A stretch of DNA of 64,000 nt from Streptomyces sp. TRM70350 (lineage in GTDB: Bacteria; Actinomycetota; Actinomycetes; Streptomycetales; Streptomycetaceae), in contig NZ_JAHUXH010000005.1 in the NCBI RefSeq assembly GCF_019219825.1, positions 124,001 to 188,000 on the forward strand. The letters run 5' to 3'. This document shows, in pieces, positions 61,854 through 64,000 of the stretch. The first letter of the stretch is position 1. Each line of letters begins with the position of its first letter. Position numbers and translations under genes: made by a program. The notes beneath the pieces are model-generated. The model was not told the DNA's origin, did no database searches, and saw only the letters and a list, made by a program, of their open reading frames with translations.

Positions 61854-64000
61854 GTGGCCGGCCTCAAGAGTTGGAACGAGATAGCCCCTCCGCACCAGGA
61901 CATTGTCAACGGCTCGTTCGACGAGGCGCTGTTCGCCGCGGACCTGGGCCTGGTCAGTAAAGGAGAAGGCCCACAGGATTACCGTGACGCCCAACTTTTT
62001 GTACAGAAGACTTATTTGACGGACAATCTGCGCACAGCTCTTGTCGAGATTGGGAATCGACTGGCCGGCGACCCCGCCGCCAAGGCAGTCCATAGAATGC
62101 AGACGGAATTCGGTGGTGGAAAGACCCACACCCTGCTGTCCGCCTATCATCTCTTTGGCAACGCCCGCGCTCTGTCGCGTACCCGGCTCGCCCGCCAGCT
62201 CGCCCCCTCCCTCATGGATGGCCGCCTTCCGCAGGCCACTGTCGTAGTCCTCGATGGCTCCGGTCTGAGCCCGGATCGTGCCAAGGAGAACCGTTCCCCG
62301 GGCCGTACCCTGCTCGGTCATCTCGCCTTTCAACTTGGCGGGCAAGAGGCGTATGAGGACGTTCGAACGGAGGACGAGGCCCGCCAAGCGACCTCCACCG
62401 CTCATCTCGTGGCCCTGCTCAAGCGCTACACGCCCTGCCTCATCCTTATGGACGAGACTCTCGAGTACCTGGCGAAGACCATCACTGCCGATGGCGACCA
62501 GGGCGCGCTGACCACCAACACGCTCGTCTTCATAAAGGAGTTGACCACCGCGGTCGCCAATACTCCCGGCGCCTGCCTGGTCGCGACCCTCACCGCTTCC
62601 CACCTCGAAGACTTCACAGGTATCAACCACGAGGATCTGCTGGAGCGCTTGGCGAAGATATTCGGCCGGACGGAGAACGTCATCACGCCTGTCGAGGGCG
62701 ATGACATCTTTCCTGTCCTGCATACCCGGCTGTTCCAGAGCACTGGGACTCCTGCCCAGCGCCGTACGGTCGCGGACGCTTACGGCGACTACTACGCCGA
62801 GCAGTTCGGTGACGCTCTCCCAGCTGTTTACCGTGATCCTGTCTACCGCGACCGCATCGAGGCCGCTTACCCCTTCCACCCCGAGCTGATCGACCTGCTC
62901 ACCCATCGCTGGGGCTCGCTGTCCGGCTTCCAGCGCACGCGCGGTGCACTGCGCACCCTCGCGCACAGCATTAAGGCTCTCCATGCGGAGGGGCGTGTCT
63001 CCCCACTCATTCACCCGGGGGACATCCCTCTTCATGACCCTGGGGTGCGGGCCGAGATTTTGAAGATCACCGGTGGTTCCTACCTGTCGGCTCTGAACGC
63101 CGACATCATTCGCGAGGACTCGCGAGCCCGCATCGAGGACCAGCGCCGCGGCGGCGAGATCGAGAAGTTGCGACTCGCGACCAAGCTCGCCACGACAGCC
63201 TTCGTCAACTCCTTCGGCTCCGACAGGGTCCTGGGTGCATCCGACGCCCAGATGACCGTCGGTGTGGGCCGACCGGGGCTGTCTCGCGGCGCCCTCGAGG
63301 ATGTCCGGGACACCGTCAAGAATGTCGCCTGGTACATGCGCTACGAGGGCGGCCGCTACCGTTTCACCACCGAACCCAACCTGAACAAGGTCATCGTGGA
63401 GCGCGAGAGCGCTGTACCCGAGGACACGATCGCCGAGCTGTTGGAAGAGGCCACCAAGAGTGTGGCTCCGGCCAAGTCCCCCTGGCGCACGCAGACCGGC
63501 GTCCTGAGCTCTGCGGACGTCCGTGACGAACCTCGTCTGACACTCGCTCTGCTCGATCCCGAGCACCGGGTCGAGCCTTCCGAACCAGGCACCGTTGGGG
63601 ACGCAGCCCACCGGATCCTGAGCGAATACGACCAGTCCGGCCGTACCAACAAGAACGCACTGGTCGTGGTCGCTCCCGACACCGGCACCCTCGGCCGTGC
63701 CCGTGCACTGGCACGGACCCTGGCGGCGATGCGCGAACTGCGAGACGACGTACACCGACTGAAGCGGTTCAATCAGGAACAGCAGGCCGACCTGCGAGAG
63801 AGGGTCGCACGCGCTGAGGATCGACTCCCTGCGCTGCTCACCATGGCCTACCGCCATGTGTTCTTGCTGGCCAACGGCACGGGCGGATCCCCGCCCACCA
63901 CACAGCACCTCGACCTCGGGGCCGCCCGCGCCAGCGAGACCGTCACCTCCCGGGTTACGGAACGACTGCGCTCGGGTGACGGTCTACTGGACAGGCTCGC
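61854..64000 (+). CDS. DUF499 ATPase (3' end off window)
   Basis: About 715 codons are visible, without a stop. The DUF499 signature is clear: EIAPPHQDIVNGSF near the start, Walker A QTEFGGGKTHTLLSAYH (about 83-99) and Walker B LILMDETLEYL (about 197-207). GTG 61854 gives the usual family N-terminus. ATG 61812, overlapping the methylase stop codon, would add 14 residues. The family occurs with DUF1156 methylases in antiphage islands, and further genes of the system probably lie beyond base 64000. Confidence 0.87.
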   Translation, partial: MAGLKSWNEIAPPHQDIVNGSFDEALFAADLGLVSKGEGPQDYRDAQLFVQKTYLTDNLRTALVEIGNRLAGDPAAKAVHRMQTEFGGGKTHTLLSAYHLFGNARALSRTRLARQLAPSLMDGRLPQATVVVLDGSGLSPDRAKENRSPGRTLLGHLAFQLGGQEAYEDVRTEDEARQATSTAHLVALLKRYTPCLILMDETLEYLAKTITADGDQGALTTNTLVFIKELTTAVANTPGACLVATLTASHLEDFTGINHEDLLERLAKIFGRTENVITPVEGDDIFPVLHTRLFQSTGTPAQRRTVADAYGDYYAEQFGDALPAVYRDPVYRDRIEAAYPFHPELIDLLTHRWGSLSGFQRTRGALRTLAHSIKALHAEGRVSPLIHPGDIPLHDPGVRAEILKITGGSYLSALNADIIREDSRARIEDQRRGGEIEKLRLATKLATTAFVNSFGSDRVLGASDAQMTVGVGRPGLSRGALEDVRDTVKNVAWYMRYEGGRYRFTTEPNLNKVIVERESAVPEDTIAELLEEATKSVAPAKSPWRTQTGVLSSADVRDEPRLTLALLDPEHRVEPSEPGTVGDAAHRILSEYDQSGRTNKNALVVVAPDTGTLGRARALARTLAAMRELRDDVHRLKRFNQEQQADLRERVARAEDRLPALLTMAYRHVFLLANGTGGSPPTTQHLDLGAARASETVTSRVTERLRSGDGLLDRL

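Overview
The window is high-GC actinobacterial DNA and almost certainly comes from a Streptomyces chromosome. The first 25 kb carries a conserved Streptomyces core block: acs, nhaA, a MarP-type protease, nth, crp, two ArsA-like ATPases, wblA and a class A penicillin-binding protein, in the order I recall for the S. coelicolor SCO3563-SCO3585 neighbourhood. GTG/TTG starts and overlapping start/stop codons are frequent. No CRISPR array or rRNA was seen.

Layout. (1) 1-25.7 kb, core: a partial lipoprotein deacetylase, a SulP transporter fused to a beta-carbonic anhydrase, acetyl-CoA synthetase, an Na+/H+ antiporter, a holin-like membrane protein, an epoxide-hydrolase-like enzyme, a MarP-type protease, two Nudix hydrolases, endonuclease III, the Crp regulator, a nucleotidyltransferase, a metallo-beta-lactamase-fold hydrolase, RidA, the ArsA pair, WblA, a PBP, YqeY, a phosphoesterase and a Pr6Pr-type membrane protein. 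(2) 25.7-35.7 kb: a tRNA-Pro(CGG) gene followed by a decayed integrative element or prophage. It holds cargo genes, a DUF433/PIN-like toxin-antitoxin pair, a frameshifted tyrosine integrase with an inserted LacI-type helix-turn-helix, an excisionase, a frameshifted XRE repressor, a divergent control region with a 20-bp direct repeat, a replication initiator and a DnaC-like ATPase. The DnaC-like gene is fused in frame to the C-terminus of a MshB-type deacetylase, which suggests a deletion removed the right half of the element.

(3) 35.8-47.7 kb: peptide-natural-product genes. A membrane-anchored NB-ARC/TPR protein precedes a 67-aa putative precursor ending in IWPWPL, an FxsB-like radical SAM/SPASM maturase and a GNAT acetyltransferase. 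Convergent to these is a broken FxLD-type lanthipeptide cluster: an intact precursor, a LanB dehydratase with two frameshifts, and a methyltransferase reduced to its C-terminal part. (4) 47.8-52.6 kb: an anti-sigma-like ATPase, a 2'-5' RNA ligase family protein, a TPR regulator, an XRE-DUF5753/DUF397 pair and a D-amino-acid oxidase fragment. (5) 52.7-64 kb: a defence island. It has a PD-(D/E)XK nuclease-like protein, an AlbA_2/Schlafen-type protein and a tightly coupled operon of SNF2 helicase-DUF3883, DUF1156 adenine methylase and DUF499 ATPase, the last cut by the window end.

The core genes maintain metabolism, pH, cell wall and developmental control. The accessory half looks like stacked mobile and specialised-metabolism DNA. 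Frameshifts and truncations occur only between about 26 and 52 kb, which points to real decay there rather than generally poor sequence. The items most worth follow-up are the IWPWPL precursor/radical SAM pair, the SNF2-DUF1156-DUF499 operon with its neighbours, and the DnaC-MshB chimera.
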